The notes beneath the pieces are model-generated. The model ran no database searches. It saw only the letters and a program-made list of their open reading frames with translations, and was not told the origin of the DNA. Below, piece by piece: positions 51,099 to 63,734 of a stretch of 64,000 nucleotides of DNA. The stretch's first letter is position 1, and each line of letters opens with the position of its first letter. The position numbers were made by a program, and so were the translations under genes. This DNA comes from Cronobacter malonaticus LMG 23826 (lineage in GTDB: Bacteria; Pseudomonadota; Gammaproteobacteria; Enterobacterales; Enterobacteriaceae), in assembly GCF_001277215.2 (NCBI RefSeq), contig NZ_CP013940.1:4092001-4156000 (forward strand). Reading direction: 5' to 3'.

Positions 51099-52751
51099 TC
51101 AGGCTTTTTTCTTCTTCTCGCGGCTGTGCAGACCGCGTTTTTCCAGACCGCGGTAGATCAGCTGCTGCTGAAGGATGGTCACCAGGTTGCTGACGATATA
51201 GTACAGCACCAGACCGGACGGGAACCACAGGAAGAAGACCGTAAAGATGACCGGCATAAAGGTCATGATCTTCTGCTGCATCGGGTCGGTCACGGTGGTC
51301 GGCGACATCTTCTGGATGAAGAACATGGTCGCGCCCATCAGGATCGGCAGAATGTAGTACGGGTCCTGCGCGGAAAGGTCATGGATCCACAGCGCGAACG
51401 GCGCGTGACGCAGTTCCACCGAGCCCATCAGCATGTAATACAGCGCAAGGAAGATTGGCATCTGGATCAGCAGCGGGAAGCAGCCGCCCAGCGGGTTCAC
51501 TTTCTCCGCTTTATACAGCGCCATCATCTCCTGGCTCATGCGTTGCTTATCGTCGCCCAGACGCTCGCGCATCGCCTGAATCTTCGGCTGCAGCAGGCGC
51601 ATTTTCGCCATGGAGGTGTACTGCGCTTTAGTCAGCGGGTACATCACGCCACGAACGATAAAGGTGATGGCGATAATCGAGAAGCCCCAGTTGCCAAGGA
51701 AGCTGTGGATCCATTTCAGCAGTTTGAACAGCGGCTGAGAGATGAACCACAACCAGCCGTAGTCAACGGTCAGGTCAAGGTGCGGCGCGACCTGCGCCAT
51801 TTTGTCCTGAATTTCCGGACCCACCCACAGGGTGCTGGCAAGTTTAGCCGTCTGGCCTGGCTGAACCTGAACCGGCTCAGATTTGTAACCGATAGCCGCA
51901 ACGCCATGACCCAGATCGGCGGTATAGAAGTTGCTGGTCACATTGCTTGCCGGAACCCACGCGGTCGCAAAGTACTGCTGGAGCATCGCGACCCAGCCGC
52001 CTTTGGCGTTCACGTTCAGGTTCTCGTCGTCAGCGATAGTATCGAACTTATATTTCTCATACTTCTCGTCCGGCGTGGAGTAAGCCGCGCCGCGGAAAGT
52101 ATGCAGAGCAAAGTTGTTGCTGCCGGTATCGCGATGGCTCGGCAGATCGATGGTTTGCTTCAGCTGACCGAACGAAGAAATTTCAAGCGGCTGCGTGCCG
52201 GCGTTCTTCACGTCGTAACCCACATAGACCGCGTACTGGCCGCGTTTCAGGGCGAACGTTTTGGTGAAGGCGTTACCTGCCTCGTCAGTGAAGGTCATCG
52301 GGATCACCAGCTCATCCTGGCCGTCAGCCAGAACATAGGTGTCACGCTCGGTGTTATACAGCGGGCGACCCTTGTTGTTATTCGGGTTGTCCGGGCCGTT
52401 ACGACCGGTCAGGCCGCTCTGTGCCTGATAAACGAAGTTCGGCGTCGTTTCCAGAAGCTGGAAAGGTTCGCTGGAGCCCAGCTCTTTCGGGTATGCCAGC
52501 AGAAGCGCCTGCTCGATGTCGCCACCACGGGTATTGATGGTAAGAGAGAGGACATCGGTCTTAACGGTAATGAGTTTCCCCTGGCCACTGGCCGGTACGC
52601 CCTGGCTTGCGGCGCTACCCGCTGCGGTGGTCGTAGTCTGCGTGGTCTGCTGAACCTGGGGTTTTGGAGCTTTATCTTGCTCCCAGGCTTGCCAGATCAT
52701 GAAAGACACGAACAACAAAGCGATGACAAGAAGATTGCGTTGCGAATCCAT
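51099..52751 (-). CDS. yidC: Membrane protein insertase YidC
   Basis: The 550-aa inner-membrane protein starts [20 protein letters not shown] (first TM). A large periplasmic P1 domain (about 60-345) precedes five further TM segments. It inserts proteins such as subunit c of ATP synthase, with or without SecYEG. The neighbours rpmH-rnpA-yidD-yidC-mnmE are conserved across bacteria. Confidence 0.97.
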   Translation of the reverse strand: MDSQRNLLVIALLFVSFMIWQAWEQDKAPKPQVQQTTQTTTTAAGSAASQGVPASGQGKLITVKTDVLSLTINTRGGDIEQALLLAYPKELGSSEPFQLLETTPNFVYQAQSGLTGRNGPDNPNNNKGRPLYNTERDTYVLADGQDELVIPMTFTDEAGNAFTKTFALKRGQYAVYVGYDVKNAGTQPLEISSFGQLKQTIDLPSHRDTGSNNFALHTFRGAAYSTPDEKYEKYKFDTIADDENLNVNAKGGWVAMLQQYFATAWVPASNVTSNFYTADLGHGVAAIGYKSEPVQVQPGQTAKLASTLWVGPEIQDKMAQVAPHLDLTVDYGWLWFISQPLFKLLKWIHSFLGNWGFSIIAITFIVRGVMYPLTKAQYTSMAKMRLLQPKIQAMRERLGDDKQRMSQEMMALYKAEKVNPLGGCFPLLIQMPIFLALYYMLMGSVELRHAPFALWIHDLSAQDPYYILPILMGATMFFIQKMSPTTVTDPMQQKIMTFMPVIFTVFFLWFPSGLVLYYIVSNLVTILQQQLIYRGLEKRGLHSREKKKKA

Positions 52752-52753
52752 CG

Positions 52754-53011
52754 TTAGTGTTCTCTGGTATCAAAAGGTCCTGGCGGGACGGGGTCGTCTC
52801 CACCCGGGTTCAAAGGGTGGCATTTTAATACGCGTTTCACTGTCAACCAACTGCCTTTTAACACCCCAAACCTGCGCAATGCCTCAATTCCGTACTGCGA
52901 ACAGGTGGGGTGAAAACGGCAATGCGGCCCGAGAAGCGGACTAATGAAGCGTTGATAGACCCGGATGAGGGCTATCAGGAGCCGCGAACCAGGCGACAAT
53001 GACGACGCCAT
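52754..53011 (-). CDS. yidD: Membrane protein insertion efficiency factor YidD
   Basis: The 85-aa protein has the family core [15 protein letters not shown] and [18 protein letters not shown]. It assists YidC-dependent insertion. Its start lies inside rnpA (37-nt overlap) and its stop is 2 nt from the yidC start, so the genes are translationally linked. Confidence 0.95.
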   Translation of the reverse strand: MASSLSPGSRLLIALIRVYQRFISPLLGPHCRFHPTCSQYGIEALRRFGVLKGSWLTVKRVLKCHPLNPGGDDPVPPGPFDTREH

Positions 53012-53334
53012 AATTTTTCCAAAGCTTCCGAAAGCTCCCGGTTATCGAGGTCGGCAATCCCGCGCTTCGCCACCACCACGAAATCCATCGGAGGGAGTTC
53101 ATGCTGACGTAAACGGAAGCTTTCACGCGTCAGACGTTTAATCCGATTGCGTTCATGCGCGCGTTTAACGTTTTTCTTGGCGACGGTAAGACCGATGCGG
53201 GGATGCCCCAGCGAATTAAGGCGGCCGAGGATGGTGATTTGCGGCGTGCCAGCCCGTTGTGGCTGCTGGAAGACGAAGGTGAAATGAGCGGGAGTTAACA
53301 AACGTAACTCCCTGGGAAATGCGAGCTTAACCAC
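52975..53334 (-). CDS. rnpA: Ribonuclease P protein component RnpA
   Basis: The 119-aa basic protein has the RNR motif of the family ([22 protein letters not shown]). It assists the RNase P RNA in maturing tRNA 5' ends. It follows rpmH on the minus strand by 14 nt. Confidence 0.97.
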   Translation of the reverse strand: MVKLAFPRELRLLTPAHFTFVFQQPQRAGTPQITILGRLNSLGHPRIGLTVAKKNVKRAHERNRIKRLTRESFRLRQHELPPMDFVVVAKRGIADLDNRELSEALEKLWRRHCRLVRGS

Positions 53335-53348
53335 TAAAGGGTTAGCTA

Positions 53349-54098
<750 letters not shown>

Positions 54099-55484
54099 GT
54101 GTCACTTTCGCTTTGGCAGCAGTGTCTTGCCCGATTGCAGGATGAGTTACCAGCCACTGAATTCAGCATGTGGATACGCCCCCTACAGGCGGAACTGAGC
54201 GATAACACGCTGGCTTTGTATGCGCCAAACCGGTTTGTGCTCGATTGGGTAAGGGACAAATACCTCAATAATATTAACGGATTACTGAATGATTTCTGCG
54301 GCTCTGACGCGCCGCTGCTGCGCTTTGAAGTCGGCACGAAACCGCTGACGGCGGCGACAACCGCACCGGCAAGCCAGGCGGTAAAACCTGCGCAGGCCGC
54401 GCCCGCGGCAGCACCCGTCCGCCCGGCGTGGGACAACGTGCCCGCACCCGCGGAGCCTTCTTACCGTTCGAACGTCAACGTCAAACATACCTTTGATAAC
54501 TTCGTTGAGGGTAAATCCAACCAACTGGCCCGCGCGGCGGCGCGTCAGGTGGCGGACAACCCCGGCGGCGCGTATAACCCGCTCTTCCTTTATGGCGGCA
54601 CGGGTCTCGGTAAAACGCACCTGTTGCATGCGGTGGGCAATGGCATCATGGCGCGCAAGCCCAACGCCAAAGTGGTCTACATGCACTCTGAGCGTTTCGT
54701 CCAGGACATGGTGAAAGCGCTGCAAAACAACGCTATCGAAGAGTTCAAACGCTACTACCGTTCGGTGGACGCGCTGCTTATTGATGATATTCAGTTCTTC
54801 GCCAATAAAGAGCGATCCCAGGAAGAGTTTTTCCACACCTTTAACGCCCTGCTGGAAGGCAATCAGCAGATCATTCTCACCTCGGATCGCTATCCAAAAG
54901 AGATCAACGGGGTTGAGGATCGTCTGAAATCGCGCTTCGGATGGGGTCTCACGGTAGCCATTGAGCCGCCGGAGCTGGAAACTCGCGTGGCGATCCTGAT
55001 GAAAAAGGCGGATGAGAACGATATCCGCCTGCCAGGCGAAGTGGCCTTTTTTATCGCCAAGCGTCTGCGATCCAACGTGCGTGAGCTTGAGGGCGCGCTG
55101 AACCGCGTGATCGCCAACGCCAACTTTACCGGCCGTGCGATCACTATCGATTTCGTGCGCGAGGCGCTGCGCGATCTGCTGGCGCTGCAGGAAAAACTCG
55201 TCACTATCGACAATATTCAGAAGACGGTGGCCGAGTACTACAAGATCAAGGTGGCGGATTTGCTCTCCAAGCGGCGTTCCCGCTCGGTCGCGCGTCCGCG
55301 CCAGATGGCGATGGCGCTCGCCAAAGAGCTGACCAACCACAGCCTGCCGGAGATCGGCGATGCGTTTGGCGGCCGCGACCACACTACGGTGCTGCACGCC
55401 TGCCGCAAGATTGAGCAGCTGCGTGAGGAAAGCCACGATATCAAAGAAGATTTCTCCAATTTAATCAGAACATTATCTTCGTGA
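54099..55484 (+). CDS. dnaA: Replication initiator DnaA
   Basis: The start is GTG 54099 ([10 protein letters not shown]), as in E. coli, giving 461 aa. Domain I is at 1-78, and the Ala/Pro-rich linker domain II is about six residues shorter than in E. coli. The AAA+ domain has Walker A GGTGLGKT (166-173) and Walker B LLIDDIQF. The C-terminal HTH contains [14 protein letters not shown], the box-recognition helix. It opens oriC. Confidence 0.98.
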   Translation: MSLSLWQQCLARLQDELPATEFSMWIRPLQAELSDNTLALYAPNRFVLDWVRDKYLNNINGLLNDFCGSDAPLLRFEVGTKPLTAATTAPASQAVKPAQAAPAAAPVRPAWDNVPAPAEPSYRSNVNVKHTFDNFVEGKSNQLARAAARQVADNPGGAYNPLFLYGGTGLGKTHLLHAVGNGIMARKPNAKVVYMHSERFVQDMVKALQNNAIEEFKRYYRSVDALLIDDIQFFANKERSQEEFFHTFNALLEGNQQIILTSDRYPKEINGVEDRLKSRFGWGLTVAIEPPELETRVAILMKKADENDIRLPGEVAFFIAKRLRSNVRELEGALNRVIANANFTGRAITIDFVREALRDLLALQEKLVTIDNIQKTVAEYYKIKVADLLSKRRSRSVARPRQMAMALAKELTNHSLPEIGDAFGGRDHTTVLHACRKIEQLREESHDIKEDFSNLIRTLSS

Positions 55485-55488
55485 CGCT

Positions 55489-56589
55489 ATGAAATTTACC
55501 GTTGAACGTGAACATTTATTAAAGCCGCTCCAGCAGGTCAGCGGCCCGCTGGGTGGCCGTCCGACGCTGCCCATTCTCGGCAACCTGTTGCTCCAGGTCG
55601 CGGATGGCGCGCTGTCGCTGACCGGCACCGATCTGGAGATGGAGATGGTGGCGCGCGTCGCGTTGGTGCAGCCGCACGAGCCGGGCGCAATGACAGTCCC
55701 TGCCCGTAAATTCTTTGATATCTGCCGCGGCCTGCCGGAAGGGGCGGAAATCGCTGTTCAGCTCGATGGCGACCGTATGCGCGTGAGTTCCGGGCGCAGC
55801 CGTTTCTCGCTCTCCACGCTGCCCGCGGCGGATTTCCCGAATCTGGACGACTGGCAGAGCGAAGTGGAATTCACGCTGCCTCAGGCGACCATGAAGCGCC
55901 TTATCGAAGCCACGCAGTTTTCCATGGCGCATCAGGATGTCCGTTATTACCTCAACGGCATGCTATTTGAAACCGAAGGCGAAGATCTGCGTACCGTCGC
56001 GACCGACGGCCACCGTCTGGCGGTCTGCGCGATGCCGGTCGGCCAGCCGTTGCCAAACCATTCGGTGATTGTGCCGCGTAAAGGGGTGCTGGAGCTGATG
56101 CGTATGCTTGATGGCGGCGACGCTCCGCTGCGTATTCAGATCGGCAGCAACAATATTCGCGCGCACGTCGGCGATTTCATCTTTACCTCGAAGCTGGTCG
56201 ATGGCCGCTTCCCGGATTACCGCCGCGTACTGCCGAAGAACCCGGACAAAACGCTGGAAGCCGGCTGCGATATTCTCAAGCAGGCGTTTGCCCGCGCGGC
56301 CATTCTCTCCAACGAGAAATTCCGCGGCGTGCGTCTGTATGTGAGCGAAAACCAGCTCAAAATCACCGCGAATAACCCGGAGCAGGAAGAGGCGGAAGAG
56401 ATCCTCGACGTCACCTACGCGGGCGCGGAGATGGAGATCGGCTTCAACGTCAGTTATGTGCTGGACGTTCTGAATGCGCTCAAATGCGAAAATGTTCGTA
56501 TTTTGCTGACGGATTCGGTATCGAGCGTGCAGATAGAAGATGCGGCGAGCAGTTCCGCGGCCTATGTTGTTATGCCCATGCGTCTTTAG
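55489..56589 (+). CDS. dnaN: DNA polymerase III beta sliding clamp DnaN
   Basis: The 366-aa protein consists of three clamp domains and ends YVVMPMRL, identical in form to E. coli. It tethers polymerases to DNA. It starts 4 nt after dnaA. Unlike in E. coli, recF does not follow at once: a 156-bp spacer intervenes. Confidence 0.98.
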   Translation: MKFTVEREHLLKPLQQVSGPLGGRPTLPILGNLLLQVADGALSLTGTDLEMEMVARVALVQPHEPGAMTVPARKFFDICRGLPEGAEIAVQLDGDRMRVSSGRSRFSLSTLPAADFPNLDDWQSEVEFTLPQATMKRLIEATQFSMAHQDVRYYLNGMLFETEGEDLRTVATDGHRLAVCAMPVGQPLPNHSVIVPRKGVLELMRMLDGGDAPLRIQIGSNNIRAHVGDFIFTSKLVDGRFPDYRRVLPKNPDKTLEAGCDILKQAFARAAILSNEKFRGVRLYVSENQLKITANNPEQEEAEEILDVTYAGAEMEIGFNVSYVLDVLNALKCENVRILLTDSVSSVQIEDAASSSAAYVVMPMRL

Positions 56590-56745
56590 AAAATATCGGG
56601 CTATCTTACTTGCCATTTTCAACCTGGGCAGTGCTCGCCCCTGTCACGTACTCCGTGTACGCTCCAGGGCCTGCGCGCTGTCCGCGTTGAAACTGGCTGC
56701 GCCGATAACGCCCTGGGTTTGCTGTAAAGGCGGAAAAGTCACTCT
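56590..56745. repeat. Extra 156-bp palindrome-rich segment between dnaN and recF
   Basis: E. coli dnaN and recF abut; here 156 bp separate them. The segment contains CACGTACTCCGTGTACG and CCCTG...CAGGG as nested inverted repeats (about 56637-56671), then GCGCGCTGTCCGCG and GGCTGCGCC. Sequences of this look recur as dispersed repeats in enterobacterial spacers, so an inserted mobile repeat is plausible. Short ORFs in it lack ribosome sites. Confidence 0.5.
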
Positions 56746-57819
56746 ATGTCTCTGACGCGTCTCCTCATCAAAGATTTCCGCAATATCGAAAACGCGGATC
56801 TCGCGCTCTCTCCCGGCTTTAACTTTCTGGTTGGCGCGAACGGCAGCGGGAAAACCAGCGTGCTGGAAGCGATTTACACGCTGGGCCACGGACGCGCGTT
56901 TCGCAGTCTGCAAATCGGTCGCGTGATCCGCCACGAACAGGATGCCTTTATTCTTCACGGGCGGTTGCAGGGCGACGAGCGCGAAGTCTCGGTCGGCCTG
57001 ACGAAAGATCGCAACGGCGACAGTACGGTGCGCATCGACGGCAGCGACGGTCACAAGGTCGCCGAGCTGGCGCAACTGATGCCGATGCAATTAATTACCC
57101 CCGAGGGGTTTACTTTACTCGGCGGCGGCCCCAAATACAGAAGAGCGTTCCTCGACTGGGGATGCTTCCATAACGAACCGGGCTTCTTTGTGGCCTGGAG
57201 CAACTTAAAGCGCCTGCTCAAACAGCGCAACGCCGCGCTGCGACAGGTGACCCGCTATGAACAACTGCGCCCGTGGGACCGTGAACTGGTTCCGCTGGCC
57301 GAACAGATAAGTCAGTGGCGCGCCAGCTATAGCGAGGCGATCGCCAACGATATGGCCGATACCTGCGCGCAATTTTTGCCGGAATTTTCGCTCACATTTT
57401 CTTTCCAGCGCGGCTGGGAGAAAGAGAGCGACTATGCCGACGTGCTGGAGCGCGGTTTCGAGCGCGATCGGATGTTGACCTACACCGCGCATGGCCCGCA
57501 CAAGGCCGATTTCCGCATTCGCGCCGACGGCGCGCCGGTGGAAGATACGCTGTCGCGCGGGCAGCTTAAGCTCCTGATGTGCGCACTGCGTCTGGCCCAG
57601 GGCGAGTTTCTGACTCGCGAAAGCGGGCGACGCTGCCTGTATCTGATAGATGATTTTGCCTCTGAACTCGACGATGCCCGACGTGGGCTTCTGGCGCAGC
57701 GCCTGAAGGCTACGCAGTCGCAGGTTTTTGTCAGCGCGATCAGCGCTGAACATATTCTCGACATGACGGACAAAAATTCGAAGATGTTCGCTGTCGATCA
57801 GGGTAAAATAACGGATTAA
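56746..57819 (+). CDS. recF: Recombination mediator RecF
   Basis: The 357-aa SMC-like ATPase has Walker A GANGSGKT (30-37), an LSRGQLK signature and Walker [14 protein letters not shown]. It helps RecO and RecR load RecA at gaps. The start [11 protein letters not shown] is the family start. The spacer from dnaN removes the translational coupling seen in E. coli. Confidence 0.97.
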   Translation: MSLTRLLIKDFRNIENADLALSPGFNFLVGANGSGKTSVLEAIYTLGHGRAFRSLQIGRVIRHEQDAFILHGRLQGDEREVSVGLTKDRNGDSTVRIDGSDGHKVAELAQLMPMQLITPEGFTLLGGGPKYRRAFLDWGCFHNEPGFFVAWSNLKRLLKQRNAALRQVTRYEQLRPWDRELVPLAEQISQWRASYSEAIANDMADTCAQFLPEFSLTFSFQRGWEKESDYADVLERGFERDRMLTYTAHGPHKADFRIRADGAPVEDTLSRGQLKLLMCALRLAQGEFLTRESGRRCLYLIDDFASELDDARRGLLAQRLKATQSQVFVSAISAEHILDMTDKNSKMFAVDQGKITD

Positions 57820-57829
57820 CCCAAGTTAA

Positions 57830-60262
<2,433 letters not shown>

Positions 60263-60581
60263 TGGCCGTTATGGCGGGTGGCGCTTCGTTTACCCGCCCT
60301 ACAGCAGTACACAAGGCGGGTAAGCGCAGCTTCACCCGCCTTTATCATTTATAGCGCTACTTAATGTAGGGCGGGTAAGCGAAGCGCACCCGCCACTCGC
60401 CCTTTATACACCCGACATTCGCCCTTGCTACCCCGGTAACCGCATTGCTCTTCCCTTCGCTACGCGCGCATTAACCGGCATTTTCCCTGCGGATCCATCC
60501 CCTTTTCTCGCCCCGGCTGCTACTGTTTTTTGAGCACAATCGCGTTAGCATGCGAAAAGACTCATTTATGCAGGGGAACTC
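60263..60581. repeat. REP cluster and spacer between gyrB and yidA
   Basis: Three palindromic REP-like units follow gyrB: 60273-60302 (ends CCCTAC), 60315-60340 and 60366-60394 (starts GTAGGGCGGG). The last is identical to 40727-40755. They alternate in orientation, as in a BIME. The rest (60395-60581) holds no gene; it should contain the yidA promoter. Confidence 0.85.
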
Positions 60582-61394
60582 ATGGCTATCAAACTTATCG
60601 CAATCGACATGGATGGCACATTACTGCTGCCCGATCACACCATTTCACCCGGCGTGAAAAACGCCATCGCCGCCGCCCGCGAACAGGGCATTAATGTGGT
60701 GCTGACGACCGGTCGGCCTTTTGCGGGCGTGGAGAGTTATCTGCGCGAGCTGCACATGGATAAACCCGGCGATTACTGTATTACTTATAACGGTGCGCTG
60801 GTGCAAAAGGCGAGCGACGGCAGCACCGTGGCGCAAACGCCGCTCAGTTATGACGATTACCGCTATCTGGAGCAGCTTTCGCGTGAGGTAGGCTCGCATT
60901 TTCACGCGCTCGATCGCACCACGCTCTACACCGCGAACCGCGATATCAGCCGCTATACCGTGCATGAATCGTTTGTCGCCACCATTCCGCTGGTGTTCTG
61001 CGAGGCGGAAAAAATGGACCCAAACATAACCTTCCTGAAAGTCATGATGATCGACGAGCCGGAAATCCTCGATAAAGCCATCACGCGCATCCCGCAGGAC
61101 GTCAAAGAGAAATACACCGTGCTGAAAAGCGCGCCTTACTTCCTGGAGATCCTCGATAAACGCGTCACCAAAGGCACCGGCGTGAAATCCCTGGCGGAAG
61201 TTTTAAACATCCAGCCGGAAGAAGTGATGGCGATAGGCGATCAGGAAAACGATATTGCGATGCTGGAATATGCAGGCGTCGGCGTGGCGATGGAGAACGC
61301 CATTGATGCGGCGAAAGAGGCCGCCAATTTTGTGACCCGCTCGAACCTGGAAGATGGCGTCGCGTACGCGATTGAGAAATTCGCCCTGCGCTAA
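60582..61394 (+). CDS. yidA: HAD-type sugar phosphatase YidA
   Basis: The 270-aa Cof-type HAD hydrolase has motif I DMDGTLL (Asp9, Asp11), a C2 cap and motif IV GDQENDIAML. E. coli YidA removes phosphate from several sugar phosphates such as erythrose 4-phosphate and alpha-glucose 1-phosphate. Length is the same. Confidence 0.95.
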   Translation: MAIKLIAIDMDGTLLLPDHTISPGVKNAIAAAREQGINVVLTTGRPFAGVESYLRELHMDKPGDYCITYNGALVQKASDGSTVAQTPLSYDDYRYLEQLSREVGSHFHALDRTTLYTANRDISRYTVHESFVATIPLVFCEAEKMDPNITFLKVMMIDEPEILDKAITRIPQDVKEKYTVLKSAPYFLEILDKRVTKGTGVKSLAEVLNIQPEEVMAIGDQENDIAMLEYAGVGVAMENAIDAAKEAANFVTRSNLEDGVAYAIEKFALR

Positions 61395-61405
61395 GAAGGA
61401 ATGTT

Positions 61406-61434
61406 GACGCGCCGCCAGTCACGGGCGGCGCGTC
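61406..61434. terminator. Perfect 11-bp inverted repeat after yidA
   Basis: GACGCGCCGCC (61406-61416) and GGCGGCGCGTC (61424-61434) form a perfect stem around a 7-nt loop, 11 nt after the yidA stop. No T-run follows on either strand. It lies between the convergent yidA and hok transcripts and may end or protect one of them. Confidence 0.5.
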
Positions 61435-61514
61435 AGAAAGGCGCTTTCGGCTGCAAAACCACATTCAGCCTCGCCTCACCTGAAAGAGCGGGGTTGCCCC
61501 CGCCCGACAGGTTG

Positions 61515-61673
61515 CTACTTACCGGATTGGTAAGCCAGAAACGCAGCAAATTCCCTTTGCCCGTCCTTCAGCCTCAGTTCGCACAGCGAATGACGCGTCA
61601 GAAATGTGAACATTAACAACGACATACATATCATTAATACACACCAGAACAGGGTGCTTCGCAGCAGTTTCAT
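61515..61673 (-). CDS. hok: Type I toxin of the Hok/Gef family
   Basis: A 52-codon gene encodes a protein of the Hok length and pattern: [15 protein letters not shown], a single membrane helix (about 7-26), [27 protein letters not shown] and a final SGK. The Hok hallmark TR-SLCE-R and the cysteines at 11 and 31 are present. Hok toxins insert in the inner membrane and collapse the potential. AAGGAGAAGAAGG lies just before the ATG. An overlapping mok frame, a Sok antisense region and a 3' fold-back element are all recognisable, so the locus looks intact. Confidence 0.88.
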   Translation of the reverse strand: MKLLRSTLFWCVLMICMSLLMFTFLTRHSLCELRLKDGQREFAAFLAYQSGK

Positions 61674-61731
61674 GGCCTTCTTCTCCTTGCCTTTCGGCGG
61701 GTAAGAGGCTACGCTGATGGTGTTGATGCAT
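61519..61731 (-). CDS. mok: mok, overlapping leader reading frame of hok
   Basis: This 70-codon frame starts 58 nt upstream of hok and overlaps almost all of it in another frame, as mok does in plasmid R1. In the family its translation is needed for hok translation, and Sok RNA blocks it. Its peptide is not thought to have a function of its own. Confidence 0.7.
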   Translation of the reverse strand: MHQHHQRSLLPAERQGEEGHETAAKHPVLVCINDMYVVVNVHISDASFAVRTEAEGRAKGICCVSGLPIR

Positions 61732-61761
61732 CAGGGGGCCTCGTTGGTTAATTGAATAAAT

Positions 61762-61834
61762 GACCTTCGGGGCTTTCTTCTTTCTGCCTCACCATCACGG
61801 CATTTCTGCCTACAGCATGAGGCAAAAAGCCTCA
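61762..61834 (+). ncRNA. sok: Sok-type antisense RNA
   Basis: The plus strand opposite the hok mRNA leader resembles the sok region of R1: CGGGGCTTTCTTCTTTCTGCC, then a GAGGC-AAAAA-GCCTC hairpin (61819-61833). The 5' end is estimated from an AT-rich -10-like stretch (AATTGAATAAAT, about 61750-61761). Sok would pair with the mok start region and cause RNase III decay. Ends are approximate. Confidence 0.6.
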
Positions 61835-61852
61835 AGCGCCGCCGCCATTATA
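61834..61852 (-). promoter_or_regulatory. hok mRNA promoter and 5' end
   Basis: On the minus strand TATAAT (61847-61852) is followed 7 nt later by GGCGCTTGAGGC, the conserved 5' end of hok mRNAs. GGCGCTT can pair with AAAGCGCC at the 3' side (plus-strand 61440-61447), which fits the fbi fold-back element that keeps the full-length mRNA silent. Confidence 0.75.
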
Positions 61853-62026
61853 AATGGTCCATCCTGAGCGAAACCATCAAAAACCTACGGGCATTTTGCT
61901 GAATTTTCACGCGTTTTCTGTAACGTTCCCCGTAAATCACGTCTTTTACATTCTCATCGAACAACCTGATAAATCTCCTTCTGTTATCTCGCCCGATATA
62001 TTCTTTTGTCGTTTTTGTGATCTAAA

Positions 62027-62058
62027 TTGTAGTACAACCGTAATTGATTGTACTACAT
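62027..62058. promoter_or_regulatory. Probable tandem DgoR operators
   Basis: TTGTAGTACAA (62027-62037) and TTGTACTACAT (62048-62058) fit the FadR-subfamily operator form TNGTNNNACNA and are 21 bp apart, two helical turns. A weaker third copy TTGTACTTCAA is at 62091-62101. They lie 110-140 bp before dgoR. Confidence 0.65.
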
Positions 62059-62169
62059 TGAACCCATCAGCACGGCCACCCGCGTCACGGTTGTACTTCA
62101 AAAATGCGGCGAAAATCGGCGGTCAGGGTAAAGTAAGCGAAGAAACCTCGCGTGAAAGGAACCCATAAC

Positions 62170-62853
62170 ATGACCAAAACCGACCGCATCATCGTGACGT
62201 TAGGCCGCCAGATTGTTGGCGGGAAATATGTACCGGGCGCGTCACTGCCCGCAGAAGCGGAACTGTGCGAGGAGTTTGAAACCTCGCGCAACATCATTCG
62301 CGAAGTGTATCGCTCGCTGATGGCGAAGCGGCTTATTGAGATGAAGCGTTATCGCGGCGCGTTTGTCGCGCCCCGTAACCAGTGGAACTACCTCGATACC
62401 GAGGTGCTCCAGTGGGTGCTGGAGCATGACGACGATCCACGCCTGATTGCCTCAATGAGCGAAGTGCGCAACCTGGTGGAGCCTGCTATCGCCCGCTGGG
62501 CGGCAGAGCGCGCGACTTCAAGCGATCTGGCGCGTATTGAGGCGGCGCTGAACGACATGATTGCCAACAACCAGGATCGCGACGCCTTCAACGAGGCGGA
62601 TATTCGTTATCACGAGGCGGTACTGGAAGCGGTGCATAACCCGGTGCTGCAACAGCTCAGCGTGGCGATAAGTTCCCTGCAACGCGCCGTGTTTGAGCGT
62701 ACCTGGATGGGCGATGAGGCCAACATGCCGAAAACGCTCCAGGAGCATAAAGCGCTGTTCGATGCGATACGGCATCAGGATGGCGAGGCGGCGGAGCAGG
62801 CGGCGTTAACCATGATCGCCAGCTCGACAAAAAGGCTTAAGGAAATCACATGA
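62170..62853 (+). CDS. dgoR: D-galactonate operon repressor DgoR
   Basis: The start ATG 62170 has AAAGGA upstream and gives 227 aa; a GTG six codons earlier overlaps that site. It is a GntR/FadR-type regulator: N-terminal winged helix (LCEEFETSRNIIREVYRSL) and C-terminal FCD domain. It is close to E. coli DgoR, which represses dgoRKADT until D-galactonate binds. The stop overlaps dgoK by 4 nt (ATGA). Confidence 0.94.
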   Translation: MTKTDRIIVTLGRQIVGGKYVPGASLPAEAELCEEFETSRNIIREVYRSLMAKRLIEMKRYRGAFVAPRNQWNYLDTEVLQWVLEHDDDPRLIASMSEVRNLVEPAIARWAAERATSSDLARIEAALNDMIANNQDRDAFNEADIRYHEAVLEAVHNPVLQQLSVAISSLQRAVFERTWMGDEANMPKTLQEHKALFDAIRHQDGEAAEQAALTMIASSTKRLKEIT

Positions 62854-63734
62854 CATCTCGCTACATCGCTATCGACTGGGGTTCCACCAATCTGCGCGCC
62901 TGGCTTTACCAGGACGAGCAGTGCCTGGAAAGCAGGCAATCGGAGGCGGGCGTTACCCGCCTCAACGGCAGAACCCCCGAAGCGGTGTTAGCGCAGGTGA
63001 CCGAAGGCTGGCGCGATGACGCCACGCCCGTGGTCATGGCGGGCATGGTTGGCAGTAACGCGGGCTGGAAAATCGCCCCTTATCTGCCGTGCCCGGCCCG
63101 TTTTGCCGATATCGGCAGCCAGCTCACCACGGTGGCGGAACGCGTTTTTATTATCCCTGGCCTGTGCGTAAGCCGTGAAGATAACCGCAACGTCATGCGC
63201 GGCGAAGAAACCCAGCTGCTTGGCGCCCGCGAGCTTGCCCCCGCGCCGCTCTACATCATGCCCGGCACCCACTGCAAATGGGTACAGGCGGACGCGCAGC
63301 AGGTCAATGATTTCCGCACGGTGATGACCGGCGAGCTGCACCATCTTTTATTAACCCATTCGTTGATTGGCGCGGGTCTGCCGGAACAGCAGCAGAGCGC
63401 CGATGCCTTTAACGCGGGGCTTGAACAGGGCGCGGAAACCGACGCGCCGCTGACCCGCCTGTTTGAAGTTCGCGCCGCTCATGTGCTGGGAAGCCTTGCG
63501 CGCGAACACGTCGCCGAATTTCTTTCCGGGTTGCTGATTGGCAACGAAGTGGCAAGCCAGCTTCGCCACTGGCAGCCAGACAGCAAACAACCCCTCACGC
63601 TGGTCGCCAGCCCGTCGCTCGCCAGCCGTTACCAGCGCGCGCTGTCGCTGCTGGGATATACGGCGCAGGCGCTTGAAGGCGACCGCGCATTTCAGACAGG
63701 CATAAGGAGTCTCGCTCATGCAGTGGCAGAATAA
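62850..63734 (+). CDS. dgoK: 2-dehydro-3-deoxygalactonokinase DgoK
   Basis: The 294-aa enzyme phosphorylates 2-keto-3-deoxygalactonate in D-galactonate breakdown. The N-terminus IAIDWGSTNLRAW is the phosphate-binding motif of the ASKHA kinase fold. It overlaps dgoR by 4 nt and dgoA by 17 nt, so the operon is compact. Confidence 0.95.
   Translation: MTSRYIAIDWGSTNLRAWLYQDEQCLESRQSEAGVTRLNGRTPEAVLAQVTEGWRDDATPVVMAGMVGSNAGWKIAPYLPCPARFADIGSQLTTVAERVFIIPGLCVSREDNRNVMRGEETQLLGARELAPAPLYIMPGTHCKWVQADAQQVNDFRTVMTGELHHLLLTHSLIGAGLPEQQQSADAFNAGLEQGAETDAPLTRLFEVRAAHVLGSLAREHVAEFLSGLLIGNEVASQLRHWQPDSKQPLTLVASPSLASRYQRALSLLGYTAQALEGDRAFQTGIRSLAHAVAE

Noticed and set aside
51126..52757. 543-codon open frame antisense to yidC
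   Set aside because: Same reason: a codon-bias shadow of yidC, rich in Arg, His and Gln, with no recognisable domain.
56484..56755. Short ORFs spanning the dnaN-recF spacer
   Set aside because: They overlap the end of dnaN or the start of recF out of frame and have no ribosome site; the spacer looks like a palindromic repeat, not a gene.
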